A stretch of DNA of 64,000 nucleotides from Pleodorina starrii. Lineage: Eukaryota; Chlorophyta; Chlorophyceae; Chlamydomonadales; Volvocaceae. Below are positions 1 through 11,550 of the stretch, piece after piece; the first letter of the stretch is position 1, and each line of letters begins with the position of its first letter. The position numbers and the translations under genes were made by a program. The notes below the pieces were generated by a model. That model had not been told where the DNA came from. It was given only the letters and a program-made list of their open reading frames with translations, and did not search any database. The stretch lies in contig BRXU01000004.1 of assembly GCA_030267565.1 (NCBI GenBank), positions 1,926,001 to 1,990,000 on the forward strand. Reading direction: 5' to 3'.

Positions 1-462
1 GGTTCATGGTGGCGAGCTGCGGGGGGTCGGGGGGCAGGGAGGGGGGTTGATGTGATGTGGAGATGTGGAGCGGCGCGGAGCGCAGGTGTTCAGGACAGGG
101 AAGGAGTGGTGTGGAGCGCGGAGGGAGCGGTGGTGTGGGAACAGCAGAGAGAGAGAAAGAGAGGGGCGGCGCGAAACACATACCCGGACGGCCGCCGGGC
201 GGGCAGTGGGCGGGCGTGCACATCTCGGGTGGGTGCTTGGCGGTACGGTACATCACAGTACAGTACAGTACGGTATGTATGGCGGCTGCGAGTGCCTCCT
301 TCCAGTAGCACGCGTCGCAGTTTGGGCGGCGGGGGCAGGCCGGCTGGCTCCGGGGAGCGGAGGGGCCCCGGGGACACGCGACCGTCCAGCGGTCGCCTCC
401 GCGAATGGCCCCTTCGCGCCAACCCGCTGACCTCGAAACCCGCTGACCGCTTCCCCGCCCCT

Positions 463-1283
463 CCCACCTTCGCGCCAACCCACTGTTCGCGAAACCGCTC
501 CGCGGCCCCTCCCACCTTCGCGCCAACCCACTGTTCGCGAAACCGCTCCGCGGCCCCTCCCACCTTCGCGCCAACCCACTGTTCGCGAAACCGCTCCGCG
601 GCCCCTCCCACCTTCGCGCCAACCCACTGTTCGCGAAACCGCTCCGCGGCCCCTCCCACCTTCGCGCCAACCCACTGTTCGCGAAACCGCTCCGCGGCCC
701 CTCCCACCTTCGCGCCAACCCACTGTTCGCGAAACCGCTCCGCGGCCCCTCCCACCTTCGCGCCAACCCACTGTTCGCGAAACCGCTCCGCGGCCCCTCC
801 CACCTTCGCGCCAACCCACTGTTCGCGAAACCGCTCCGCGGCCCCTCCCACCTTCGCGCCAACCCACTGTTCGCGAAACCGCTCCGCGGCCCCTCCCACC
901 TTCGCGCCAACCCACTGTTCGCGAAACCGCTCCGCGGCACCTTCCACCTTCGCGCCAACCCACTGTTCGCGAAACCGCTCCGCGGCCCCTCCCACCTTCG
1001 CGCCAACCCACTGTTCGCGAAACCGCTCCGCGGCCCCTCCCACCTTCGCGCCAACCCACTGTTCGCGAAACCGCTCCGCGGCCCCTCCCACCTTCGCGCC
1101 AACCCACTGTTCGCGAAACCGCTCCGCGGCCCCTCCCACCTTCGCGCCAACCCACTGTTCGCGAAACCGCTCCGCGGCCCCTCCCACCTTCGCGCCAACC
1201 CACTGTTCGCGAAACCGCTCCGCGGCCCCTCCCACCTTCGCGCCAACCCACTGTTCGCGAAACCGCTCCGCGGCCCCTCCCAC
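463..1283. repeat. 48-bp minisatellite, about 17 copies
   Basis: About seventeen nearly identical 48-bp units run head to tail. Only one copy, near 940, visibly differs (two substitutions). Read on the minus strand, each unit could encode the 16-residue block VGGAAERFREQWVGAK, and each carries an AAG/GTGGGAGG sequence that resembles a 5' splice site. The near-perfect identity suggests recent expansion or homogenisation. Because 48 is a multiple of three, three long open frames cross the array and none can be trusted on length alone. Confidence 0.95.
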
Positions 1284-1920
1284 CTGGCTCTGCACCAGCG
1301 CCAGATAGTCCATGAGGACGCGTTGACTGAAGTCGCCCGGCGCCGCGCCGGGCAGGGCACCGCCGTTGAGCTGCGGCGCGCTGCCGTACTGCGGCGGCGG
1401 CGCTCCAGGGAACTGCGGCGCGCTGCCGTACCCCGGCGGGGTGGCTGGTGGTGTTCCGTTGAGCAAGTAGGCCGCGCCCGGATCATGGGGCGCCGCGCCG
1501 GAGGAAGGAACGGCGCCGGGTGTTGGTGCCGGCGCATGGGTGGCTGGGTTGAAGGCTGGTGGGTGGCTTGCTGTGTTCAACCCAGGCACAGTGGTATGAG
1601 AGGTTGGTGGCGGAGGGGTGCCGTTCTGTGCCGGGCTGGCGTTGGCAACAGCACGCGGCGGCGGCAACGGCGGCCGTGACGTGGCAGGCTGTCGGGTTCA
1701 AAAGGGCGGACGACATACACAGTGAGCAGCAGCAGCAGCGGTTTGAGGGCAGAAAAGCGACAGGCACAAAAGCTACTCGAAGGAAAGCCCTGGAGTCGCG
1801 GACATAAAAAACGCATTCGGAAGTCCCATGCCGCAGTCCATGCCACAGCCGCAGGACGTTGTCGCGTTGCGGAAGACCGCTCACCTGCCCAACAGCTTGG
1901 CGACTTAAGGACTGCCACAT
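1284..1920 (-). CDS. 5' part of an unrecognised Pro/Ala-rich protein (partial, runs off left edge)
   Basis: I do not recognise this protein. A plausible first exon is 1920-1885, which starts with ATG, encodes 12 residues and ends at a strong CAG/GTGAGCGG donor. It joins in phase 0 to exon 1688-1284, which follows a GACAG acceptor. Exon 2 encodes a low-complexity stretch rich in Pro, Ala, Gly, Asn and Gln (YGSAPQ twice), then a more ordered end, DFSQRVLMDYLALVQSQ. At 1284/1283 there is a CAG/GTGGGAGG donor. Either an intron starts there, containing the 48-bp repeat array, or translation continues through the array, because the frame stays open to about position 90. The array's open frame is not evidence of coding, since a 48-bp unit without stops stays open in several frames. 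The two-exon model is inference; the exon 2 composition is what I see. Confidence 0.4.
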
Positions 1921-3204
1921 GTTTGGAAAAACCCAGGAACGCCGGTTGACGTGGGCAATTGCAAGCTCCTACGCCGCCAGCGCCAGCAGCCACCGTCAAC
2001 CAACCCGAAGCTAAGGGCCTATCTGGCGTAACAGCTCTCGTATAGCACTTTGCAATGAAACGACAGAGTGGAGTTTTAAAATTGATAGACTGGAGCAACA
2101 ATGTCGGTAGAAGAAAATGCTTTTCGGAACAAACCGCGTTGACTAACACCTGGTGCGCCCAGGAGTAACACAGTTCCTTACCAAACGCGATGTCGCAGTA
2201 TGCGCATTAAAGCATGGTTTTGCATAACACAATCGCGCCACAGTCGCATGTCGGAGCCTATCGTACATCGCTTTCGGAGCCGCCGGTTTGCAGTGTCTGG
2301 AAGTTCTTGGTGTCTCAAAAGATTGATGCATGAAAGGACACGAAAAAATGTCTGATCGCCGCTCAACTGTTAGCTTTGGTTTAATTATGTGCCCTCCGGA
2401 TGTCCGACGCGACACGCGAGTCAAGGCCAGTTCTCAGTGGGGTGTCCATCTCGTGTGCATGTTGCGCAGAAACAGAACATGTCCGGCATATTGAGAGAAA
2501 AAGATCGGCTCGAGACAGAAGACGGGAACACGGGAAGGAAGTTGTCGGTTGCTTTTGGACCGGAAAAAGTTACGCCTGCGACGGGCGCACGGGCCCGTCA
2601 GCGCCAAGCGACGGGCGTAATGGGGCGCGTGCCAAAATCTAGCAGGTGTTGAGGTGTAAGCTTTTGAGATATTATGCCACGTCCAAATGCCGGGATGTGC
2701 CACGCCGTGCTACCTTCGCAGGTTCCATGGGAACCCCGGAGAGACAGGGAGAGACAGGCTACCGTATACCAACAGCGTTACAAGCCCGCGGTCAATGAAT
2801 CCAGATGGGCCTGCCATGTGCCAACCCCACCGAAGGCCTGTCGCGTGCCTCCTCGTCGCCACACCACTCACAGCACAGCTTTTTCCGCGCAAGTCAGAGC
2901 GCTTCTCCATCCATTTTCGCGTCGCCAACAGGGCGCGCCGTCCGCGACGCAAGGACTGGACGGACCCTCCTTCCTGCCAACCCTAAAACCTCCGGTCCCG
3001 CACAGGGCCTACCCTGCCGGGCCCTATGTGCCCACCCTGCTGCAGCAGCCAGCACCGCCACACCCCAACCCACATCGGCTGCTGTACGTCTTACAGCAGC
3101 CGACCAGACCAAACCAGTACACCTCCGTCACGGCTCCGTCGATGTGCCGTACCTTCGGCGTGTCGATGTCACGGCACGCCATGCCCAGCACCAACGCCCC
3201 AGCC
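1921..3204. other. Intergenic region
   Basis: Nothing gene-like is convincing here. The part from about 2000 to 2660 is less GC-rich than its surroundings and shows no repeat. The right end is the inferred 3' untranslated region of the NELF-C/D homologue. The left end is the presumed promoter of the minus-strand gene that starts at 1920. Confidence 0.5.
3091..3095 (-). terminator. Possible polyadenylation signal TGTAA for the NELF-C/D gene
   Basis: TGTAA on the minus strand lies about 110 bases after the stop codon. TGTAA is the usual poly(A) signal in Chlamydomonas and Volvox. A five-base match is weak evidence, so this is a suggestion only. Confidence 0.3.
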
Positions 3205-6200
3205 TCACCCCCCCGCCCTCGGCCCCGCCCCCGTCCCCGCCGCCGCCAGCTCCGCCAGCAGATGCTGCTCCCGCGCCGTCAGCGGCGGGCTGACGCCGGC
3301 GGCGGCGGCTGCCGCCAGGCCCTCCGACGCCGCCGCCGCGAACTCGCGCAGCAGCGCCGCCGCCACCTCGTTGCGCACGTTGGTGGCGCGCACGCCCGCC
3401 GCCAGCAGCAGCCGCAGCAGCGCGCCGCAGAACTCGGGCGAATAGGGCGGGCTGGCGAAGCCCAGCACCTGCGCAAGGGGGGGAGGGGAGCCCGAGGCGA
3501 GCGGGGGGGGGCGTCCTTGCTTGGTCCTTTCTCATGACTTTGGTCTGGTCGGGTCTAAATCTTGTTTTTCTTTCAAATGCACGAGAAAAGGGGGCCATGG
3601 GGTGAGGGGGTGAGGGGCGAAGGGGCGTTGAGTTGCGGAGCGTCGACGAGGGGGCGTGAAGAGCGCGCGCGGGGTTTGTTTTGGGGCTTGGGCGGTGGTC
3701 ATCCGCGCACAGGCCGGCATCCCGCGTATCGGACTAGACTGGACTGGACTGGACTGGAATGGACGGGACTAGAGCTCGTGCGTAACACGTGTAACATGTC
3801 CCATGGGTGCAAGACGCCTCCCTCGCAGCTATCGGCACAGCAGTGAGAGATGCCCCCCACGCTGTCATCCGCCCCAATGGAAGCGGAGGGAGGGAGGGCA
3901 ATCCCCTTGGCGGCCGCCGCCCTCGTGCCCGCACATGCGCTACCCCAACCCACACCCACCCACCCACCCACCCACCCACCAGCCACCCACCCACCCACCT
4001 GCAGCACAAAGTACCTCAGCAGCGCCGGGTCAGCGCCCCCCTGCTTGCTCCAAGCCTCCACCAGATCAAGCACCTCCCGCACCGCACCGCCGGGCACGGG
4101 CTGCGGAGCACCACCACCGCCGCCGGAGCCCTCCGCACTCCCTGACCCGCCCGCCCCTGCCGCCGCCCCTGCCGCCGCCTGCTGCCTCATGAGGGCCAGG
4201 CAGCCATCCAGCATCAGTCGACACAGCTCCCCCAGAGCCGCCCGGTGCAGCTCAGTGAGCGCCACCGACCAGGAGGAAAGCACCTGGGGGCCAGGGGGGA
4301 AGGTGGTGGGGGCGGTGGGGGGCGTGGTGTTTAAACGGGGAAAGGGTGGAATGAGATGAAATGAAGCCGCAGCGGTGGATCGAAGGCGACGTGAGCGACC
4401 GGACTTAGTAAGGGAGCGGGGGCGGAGGCACGGTGGGATGAGGGGGGTGTGAGAGGGGGTTGGGAATCGGCCAATGGGGATAGGGGCGGGCGGGGATAAG
4501 GGGGTTATCTACGTATAGGACGGAGCCCGTAAACGGTAATGTACCGTAGCAGAAAAATCGTTCGCGGGGATTAAGGTGGGGGGGTCCTGCGTCCTGCGCG
4601 CCGCACGCACCCACTCCGCGTCGGTGCTGTGCTGTGCTGCGCCCGTGTGCTGTGCTGCGCTGTACCCATGTGCTGTGCATACACACGCCCCCATGCAGCC
4701 CATGCAGCCAACACGGCCAAACCGCATGGGCACTCGGCTCAACCCTTAACGACTTGTCTCGACTCGACATTCGGCTCGACACCATTCAACTCGACCCAAC
4801 TCGACCCGACCCGGCCCGACCCAACCCGCGGTGCTGGGTCTCACCCGCGGTATGAGGTGCGGCTGCCACTCCGCCACCAGCAGCGAGATGCGCAGCAGGG
4901 TGGGCACCGCCGCCGCAGCCGCCACCGCGTCGTCGTAGAAGGCGGGTGAGCCCAGCTGGCAGGTCACGGAGTGGAGCAGACCGTAGGCGACCACTGGCAG
5001 CCGCTGAAGCTGGGCGGATGGATGGGTGGATGGGCGGGTGGGTGGGCGGGTGGATGGGTGGGTGAGTGGGCGGGTGGGTGGGACGATCCCTACGCGCGTG
5101 CCGTCGTCGTGCGCACACACCCGCACATACAAACATCCGCACTGCACACACCCGCACGCACATCTTCACACTCGCACGCACCCGCACCCAAAAGGCCACG
5201 CGCACCCAACCACACATCCCCCCCAACACACCCACACACCCACACACACACCTGCGGCGCCATTGCGGCGTCCTCCTCGCTGAACCTGCCCTGCGGCCGG
5301 GAGAGCAGCCCCACCGCCCAGTGCAGCGCCTGCCGCGTCTCCCCGATGCGCTGCGCCCGCGCCTCACCCTCATCCTCACCACCGCCACCACCACCACCAG
5401 CAGCCTCCTCCTCCCCATCCGTGCCCTCATCCGGCTGCCGCGCCGAGCGGTGTCGCGTGCAGGTGCAGGTGGCCCGGGCGAGCAGGTCGGCGCAGGCGGT
5501 GAGCAAGTCCGGGGAGGGCGGGTGGCTGGGGGTGAAGATGCCTGGCGGGAGAAGCGGAAAAGGGACGGCGGGGTTGGGGGGCGCGGGGCCTTTTGTGGAC
5601 TGTTTCGGGTTTGAGACTCACTTCAGGTCTCACTAAGGGCATCATCACGGCATCTCAACCGAGTGTCTCGGCGGTGATGTGGGCCGGGGGATCACCCCCA
5701 CAACCCGATGCAGTGTCACCCTGCGGCGGCGGCGGCGGCGGCGGCCGGGGCTGCTGCTGCTGCTGCTGCTGTGGGGCTGGTCGCCGCAACCAGGTCCAAC
5801 GACCCATTGCCCTCTCAAGTCTCAACCCTCCTCCTGTGCCACCGGGTTCCGGAGCCGCCGCAAGTCAGTCGCACCCACATGCCAGCAGCGCCTGCACCAG
5901 CCGCGGGTGCTGCAGCGGCGCCGTGGAGAGCTCCCCACCGCCGCCGCCGCCGCCGGCGGAGGAGGAGGCAGCGGCGGCAGTTTCACTGCTGTACAGGCCG
6001 TACAATCGCAGTACGTCTGAAGAGACGGCGCCGTCGGGCCCCGCCTGGAGCAATCGTCCGATGAGGTTGCACGCCTCGAGCTGGGTGGGGGAGCTGCCGG
6101 GGGGGGCGTAGAGCTTCTGCGGGGGCGAGAGGAGGGAGGGGGAACGGAAGAGCGGAATGTGTTCAATGCGTGTGGGTTGAAGAATAAGAAAGAAGACACC

Positions 6201-9200
6201 GCAGCAGTCAATGGGGGAGGCCGGGACCGGGCTGGTGGATCCCGCTGCATCCGAGCTGCATCTGAGCGGTGTATCGGTACGGATCGGGGCGTTCGTATTA
6301 TCGATATGGCAGCGACCAATGTAGCCGCTGCGGGCTGTGCACCAGCCGTTCACATGCGTTAAACTCCTTGTGTCACGTGCACGCGCGTCCTGTGGCGCTG
6401 GGAAGCTTGACACCACCGGGTAGGCGGGAGCGCAGCGGCGGGAACGCGGGATGCCGGCGCGGCAGCCATGGATGTCGCGAACACGCAGGTCGCTCCTTTC
6501 GCGGCAGAGTTGGTTGCCGTGTGAGATATATGACCAAAGGAGCTTGTGCAGCGTGGAAATGCGTGCGGGGCCTTGAGGTTGGGCGAGTTGGCCGCAAAAA
6601 TGCTCGCAACTGTCGACTTGCTTGCGGGCGCATGCACGCGGCCAGGAGCTTTCGGAAAATTTATTTGCGTGCTGAGAAAGGCATTGGAAAAATACCAAGC
6701 GCGATATAACGAGGAGTTGCCGAGTTGCACTGTTATTTGGAGCGCGAATGGCTCACTGGCAGCAATCAGTGCAACCTTTGTCACGCAATGATTTTATTCG
6801 GCCCGTAATAGCCCACCGCCGATTACAAAATTTAAACGTTATTGGTTAAAGCTGTTCTGGGGCCGAACCGTCAGTGCAGGCAGCGAGATAGACACGCAGA
6901 CAGGGTCATACCCAACGCCAGGGCGTGTTCCCCCCCCCGAACTCCGTCCCCAAAGAAACCCAAGGAGTAAACACTCTCACTGCTTTATTGACTGTTTTAT
7001 GCTTTCTGAAGGCTATAGCTAGATGCGTGTGCGCAGGGTCCGGCCTGGCACGCATGGCTGCAAAGGGAGGGCCCTGTACGGTTCATTCAAGTTGGGGCCG
7101 ATCCGCGGCAATCCACGTCGTTGGCACGGGCAGTGCTTGAGGAAGATATCAAATCGTGGTTGGAAACAGATCATTCAGCCACGCACGAATATTTTTGGGC
7201 GGGTAAGGTGCTCCGGATTTTCGAGACTCTCGGATTTGACTACAGGCAACATGTACCCGTGGGTCTTAGCAATGAAGAGAAGGCAAAGGCGATCTTGGGC
7301 CTGGAGATCCCGTTTGACAATTTACTGGCCGAGTTCAGACGTCGCCTTCTGTTGGATTGGAGCTCGGGTAGCCTCGATAGGGACCCGCGGAATTTCCCAG
7401 AGTATGAGGAAGGGGGTGTGGGACGGGGAGCACCCGGGGTTACCGCGTGTCGGTACCTGAAATGGATGGGTGTGGCGTATTCGTTCTCGGACCACAAACG
7501 AACATTGGATCACTTGAGGGTGTGTATGCCGAGAAAGCACCACACGGCCCTGATGCGTTTTCGGCTGGGACGTTGGGACTTGGATGTGTCAAGGTTTGCA
7601 CGGGGACCGGGTCGGAAACCGCGCGCGGAGAGGATATGTCGGGTGTGCCACGGCGGGTCGGTAGAAGACGAGTTGCACGTACTGATGGAATGTCCGGGCT
7701 ATACGCCATTACGAGAGGCAATAGGCTTCCCTATGGGTAGCAGCATGGTGGATGTGATGGGGACCTTTGACCCGGCGAAACTGGGCAGTCTCTTATCCCA
7801 GATTCAGAAAGCGCGTACCGAGCTGCTTGGTAGCTAACCATACGGCTTATGTTGTCTTAAAGTGCGCCCCTTGACGGATAACCGTTGTGGGGGGACGCAT
7901 GTTACCAGCCATTTTGGCTCGTACACATGTAATGCCTCATGCCTCATGGGGCCGACCCGGGGGCTGCCGGCGGGTGTGCGCGCGTGCGTGCGCCTGGAGC
8001 GGGCGGCGGGGCGCGCCAAAACGCGGACCCGACCATAGCTTTCAAGATACCTCCCGACTGGCCCTCTCGATTGGCTTTTCAACGGAAGGGGGCCACCGTA
8101 CTACCTGCCTCTGGTCGGCCCAATCGCAATCGACGAGAACCGTTCCCGCTCCGCCACCCTCCACCATCATCGTCTTTCATCCGATATATATATGCACGTT
8201 TTCCATGGTTGGCATCAACGACTAGCAGCATGAAATTCATGCACCGCGCTTGCACCTGTGGCCGAGTGGTTAAGGCGCGGCCCTGCTAAGGCCGTGGGGT
8301 CTCCCCGCGTGCGTTCGAATCGCATCGGGTGCGGTTTTATGCAGATTATCGGCGTAATTTGAACCCCGCGCGATCCCTCTACACTACCTTGCTTTCGGCT
8401 GACCTATCATGTTTTGCCCCAGGCCCCGCGCTCCTTACCCCACCTGCACGCTCCACACGGGAAGCGACGGCCCCGCCGCCGCCACCTCCGCCTCCAACTG
8501 CTGAGCCACCGCCAGCAGCACCTCGCCGCCCCTCTGGCTGCCCAGGTGGTGGAGAATGTGCTGAGCCGCGGAAGGGGGAGGGGGGAGGGGCCCAGGGCCG
8601 GACCGGATGGGTGTGCAGGTGGGCGAACAGGCAGTCCGGGGGCCCATTGAGGCTGTTTAAGGCCATTTCGCCTTCAGAACTGGGACCACCGCAGCACCAG
8701 CAGCACCAGCATCAGCACCAGCCGTGTGACGCAGTTGGTCCCGTGGACTCAGTCGGGCTGGTGCTGGACTGCTGGTCCGTCCACCACTGTAGCCCAGCCA
8801 CCCAGCCACCCACCCAGCCAGCCAGCCACCCCACCCGCCGCACCTGCATCCCCGTGACCCCGCCGCGGCCCACACCCACACCCGTATACACCCACGCACG
8901 TCCGCACACACAAATACACCAACACACAATCACACACACCCGCCCTCCCCCCCTTCCCTCCCTCTCCCACCCACCCCCACGCACCTGCACGTGCAGGTAG
9001 GTGTGCTGGCTCTGTTCGCAGCTGTCCCGCAGCTCCTTCACAATCGCCGCCACATCCCGCTGCGCCTGCGTGCGGGCCGCAGCCAGCGCAGCAGCAGCAG
9101 CAGCAGCAGCCGTAGCGCCGGAGGCGGACGACGAAGCAGCAGCAGCAGCAGCAGATCCTTCGCCTCCCGCCACCTGGGCCGCCTCCGCCTCCGCCTCCGC

Positions 9201-11550
9201 CGCCCGGCGCACCACCGCCAGCAGCGCCGCCACCTTGTTCTCCAGAAGCTTGTGGAAGACGGAGAAGTAGGAGGCCAGGCCCGAGCCCGCCGCCGCCACC
9301 TCGTCTTGGTAGCCCTGAGGCAGCCACACACGGGCGGGGAGGGAGGGAGGGTATAAAGAAAAAAGGGAGGGAGGGATCGGTGAGGGCCCGGGTGAGGTGA
9401 GGACACAGCGGCGGAGCGCGGCGGAGGCGAATGTGGGCGAGCGGACCCGGGGGCTTGGCACGTTGGCAGTACCTTCGGGTGGGGTCTGAGGTGGGGTGGG
9501 GTGGGGGAGGTGCGTGGCGGCATGGGGGGAGTGCAGCGCAGGTGGCGGGTGGGTCACGAGGGTGCGCTGCAACATGGGGAGCTGAGCTGAGCTGGGCTGG
9601 GCTGTATGCTGAGCTATGAGCTGGGCTGGGCTGCCGTTTTCTGTCCGCCGCCGGCTGCCCGACGCCCGCCCTGGCCCTACCCTCGTGCCTTCCCTCTCCC
9701 TCCGTCGCACGCCTCCGCTATCCTTCCCACCTTCACTCCCCTCCCCCCTCCCCCCCACCCGCACCCCTAATCCCACTTCTCCTCCGCACACCTAAGCCCT
9801 CCGCCCCACCGCTGGCGCTTCGTATGTCTCACCCACCCCCTCCACCGCCTTTCCACTCCTCCTCTCCCCCCTCCTCCTCCCTCCTCCCTCCTCCCTCCTC
9901 CCTCCTCCCTCCTCCCTCCTCCCTCCTCCCTCCTCCCTCCTCCCTCCTCCCTCCTCCCTCCTCCCTCCTCCCTCCTCCCTCCTCCCTCCTCCCTCCTCCC
10001 TCCTCCCTCCTCCCTCCTCCCTCCTCCCACCTCCCGCCTCCCTCCTCCCTCCTCCCTCCTCCCTCCTCCCTCCCCCTCCCACCTCCTCCCCCCCCCTCAT
10101 CCTCCCCCCCCGCACCATCTTCATGATCTTCTGGATGGCGAAGTTAAGCAGCAGGCTGTTGCGGTGCGCCGCCGATAGCTCGTAAATGAGCTTGCGGCCG
10201 CGCGGGTCGGACAGCAGCCCGTCCAACCAGGCCAGCCCCCCCTGGGAGCGAGTGGACTGGGAGCCGAACACAGAAATGAACTTGTCCGGGTCGAACTTGG
10301 ACTTGGCGAATTCCTGGAGAGGGGAGGGGAGGGGAGGGAGGGAGGGAGGGAGTGGGGTTGCGGGGAGAGGGGCAGGGAGCGTTCGGTTTGTGCGGGTGCG
10401 ACGGGTGCATCATTGCGTGTTGGTTTGGGGGGGAGGGAACAGAGACCAGACTGACAAACCTGACGGTCGTTCCGCGCATGCATACACCGGGGGAGGGGGG
10501 TCGTCAGCTTGGTACCCGGCTCCGCCGCGCTCTTGCAGGCCGCTCCTCCGCCCGCTCACGCCTTGGACGAAACGAACCGTTCTAACGGGGCCCAGCCCAA
10601 CCCAGCCCAGCCTTGGGCCTCTTTCCTTGTGACCCCTGATGGAGACCCCGCTACGAAACCCGCAGACGGGTCCCCGCGCCGCCCCGCCCCGCCCTGCCCC
10701 CCGGCCCCGGCCGCTGCGGTATCATTTTTTACACCCCGGCCCAGTCCAGCCCGGCCTAGCCCAGCGCAGTCCGTCTCAGCAACCACCCCCGCCACGGGCC
10801 GACCTTTAGGTAGAAGAACTCGTCGTGGCTGGCGGACGGCTCGTCATCCACCACCTCCATCCACTTGACCATCAGCATAGCCATGTGCGCGTAGCCTCGA
10901 GAGAGAGGGGGAGAGAGCGGGCAGCCAGGCAGGGAGGCAGGAAGGTGAAGTGGGCAGGCAGGCATGCAAGGTGGTGGTGGTGGTGAAAAGGCACGCAGGC
11001 GAGCACGCACGTAGGCAGGGATGTGGGCAAGGGGCCGCGCTGGTGCGGCGTGGCTTTTGGTCTGTGCCCAGCCCAGCTGCCGACCCATGGTCCACGGGGT
11101 TGGTTGGGGCACAACCAGGATTTCCGACGGGGCTTTGCAAGCGTAAATGCGCGTAGACTGTCCTCGCAAGACGCGGGATGGGCTGGGGCTGAAGGCCTGC
11201 AAAGAGGTGCCCCGAGTACGGGCCTACAAGAGGCCATCGACGGGTTCCGCTGTGGGGCAACCTAGCGGCTTTAGCGGCTTGAGTGCGATGATGTAAAATT
11301 ATAAATGGATCAACTCACCTACATAGCCCTCAGAGAGGCTCTCTAAAATGACCTCGGGCTTCCCGCCAGCTTTGATGTATTGCCGCACGCTGTCCTTCAC
11401 CGACGGCTCGAGAACAAAATCTGGCCGCCGAAGCAATTCCTCTAGCCGAGAGAGCTCCTCGCCTGCTGCCTGCCAGGGCAGTGGAGACAGCCGCTGCATG
11501 ACGAGTTCCGCTTTTCGCTGAGAACACGCCCCGGGCTTAGCACTTACCAT
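3205..11550 (-). CDS. Negative elongation factor C/D (TH1) homologue
   Basis: Homologue of NELF-C/D (TH1), a subunit of the metazoan complex that holds RNA polymerase II in promoter-proximal pause. Exons: 11550-11319, 10895-10804, 10313-10116, 9314-8985, 8560-8444, 6116-5879, 5541-5252, 5003-4845 (acceptor may be at 5009), 4283-3999 and 3468-3205. All phases agree, giving about 734 residues against about 590 in human. The order of conserved blocks follows human NELF-D: FVLEPSVKDSVRQYIKAGG near residue 40 (human YIMEPSIFNTLKRYFQAGG), FDPDKF and LLLNFAIQKIM near 110-170, GYQDEV followed by SCEQSQHTYLHVQ, then RLPVVAYGLL, ALLRYFVLQ and FASPPYSPEFCGALL near the C terminus. The extra length is Ala-, Gly- and Ser-rich insertions inside exons 4, 6, 7 and 9. 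The start is the ATG at 11550. The family assignment rests on remembered alignment, but the collinearity is strong. Confidence 0.85.
4348..4376 (-). repeat. Intronic CTGCGG-type element, weak copy (NELF intron 8)
   Basis: Reads CGCTGCGGCTTCATTTC on the minus strand, the sense strand of the gene, about 65 bases before the 3' splice site. It is a divergent match to the dispersed intronic element. Confidence 0.35.
6183..6208 (-). repeat. Intronic CTGCGG-type element (NELF intron 5)
   Basis: Sense-strand reading GCTGCGGTGTCTTCTTTC, followed by more T-rich sequence, ending about 65 bases before the 3' splice site at 6117. Confidence 0.6.
7121..7837 (+). mobile_element. Non-LTR retrotransposon 3' fragment (end of LINE ORF2)
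   Basis: An open frame of about 238 residues, stop at 7835-7837, resembles the C-terminal end of a LINE reverse transcriptase. The visible hallmark is a Cys/His cluster, CRVCHGG followed by EDELHVLMECPGY, of the RT-associated zinc-binding type. The same signature occurs at 61.3 kb. The reverse transcriptase catalytic domain is absent, so the copy is 5' truncated. It lies in intron 5 of the NELF-C/D gene in the opposite orientation. I cannot define the element's ends or a target-site duplication. Confidence 0.65.
8252..8333 (+). tRNA. tRNA-Ser (anticodon GCT)
   Basis: A complete 82-nt cloverleaf. The acceptor stem pairs GCACCTG with CGGGTGC. The D-arm region is TGGCCGAGTGGTTAAGGC, a typical class II A box. 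The anticodon stem CGGCC/GGCCG closes the loop CTGCTAA, with anticodon GCT at 8285-8287. A long variable arm follows, then a T arm with GTTCGAATC. A TTTT terminator follows at 8335-8338. There is no intron. A TATATATA run lies about 60 bases upstream. The gene sits inside intron 5 of the NELF-C/D gene on the opposite strand. Confidence 0.95.
9871..10075. repeat. 7-bp minisatellite (TCCCTCC)n
   Basis: About thirty copies of a 7-bp pyrimidine unit, with a few interruptions near 10020-10035. It occupies part of NELF-C/D intron 3 (10115-9315) and reads as a purine tract in the gene's sense strand. Such tracts can form triplex or G-rich structures. No coding capacity is implied. Confidence 0.9.
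10711..10735 (+). repeat. Intronic CTGCGG-type element (NELF intron 2, antisense)
   Basis: The plus strand reads GCTGCGGTATCATTTTTTAC. The host gene is on the minus strand, so this copy is antisense within intron 10803-10314. Confidence 0.6.

Noticed and set aside
463..1283. CRISPR-like array
   Set aside because: The units are contiguous 48-bp copies with no spacers, in an intron-rich eukaryotic context.
11536..11550. A GTAAGT directly after the NELF-C/D start ATG as a splice donor
   Set aside because: The nearest acceptor (TTCTCAG) would make an intron of only about 34 bases. Reading through gives an acceptable N terminus, so the ATG at 11550 was kept without an intron.
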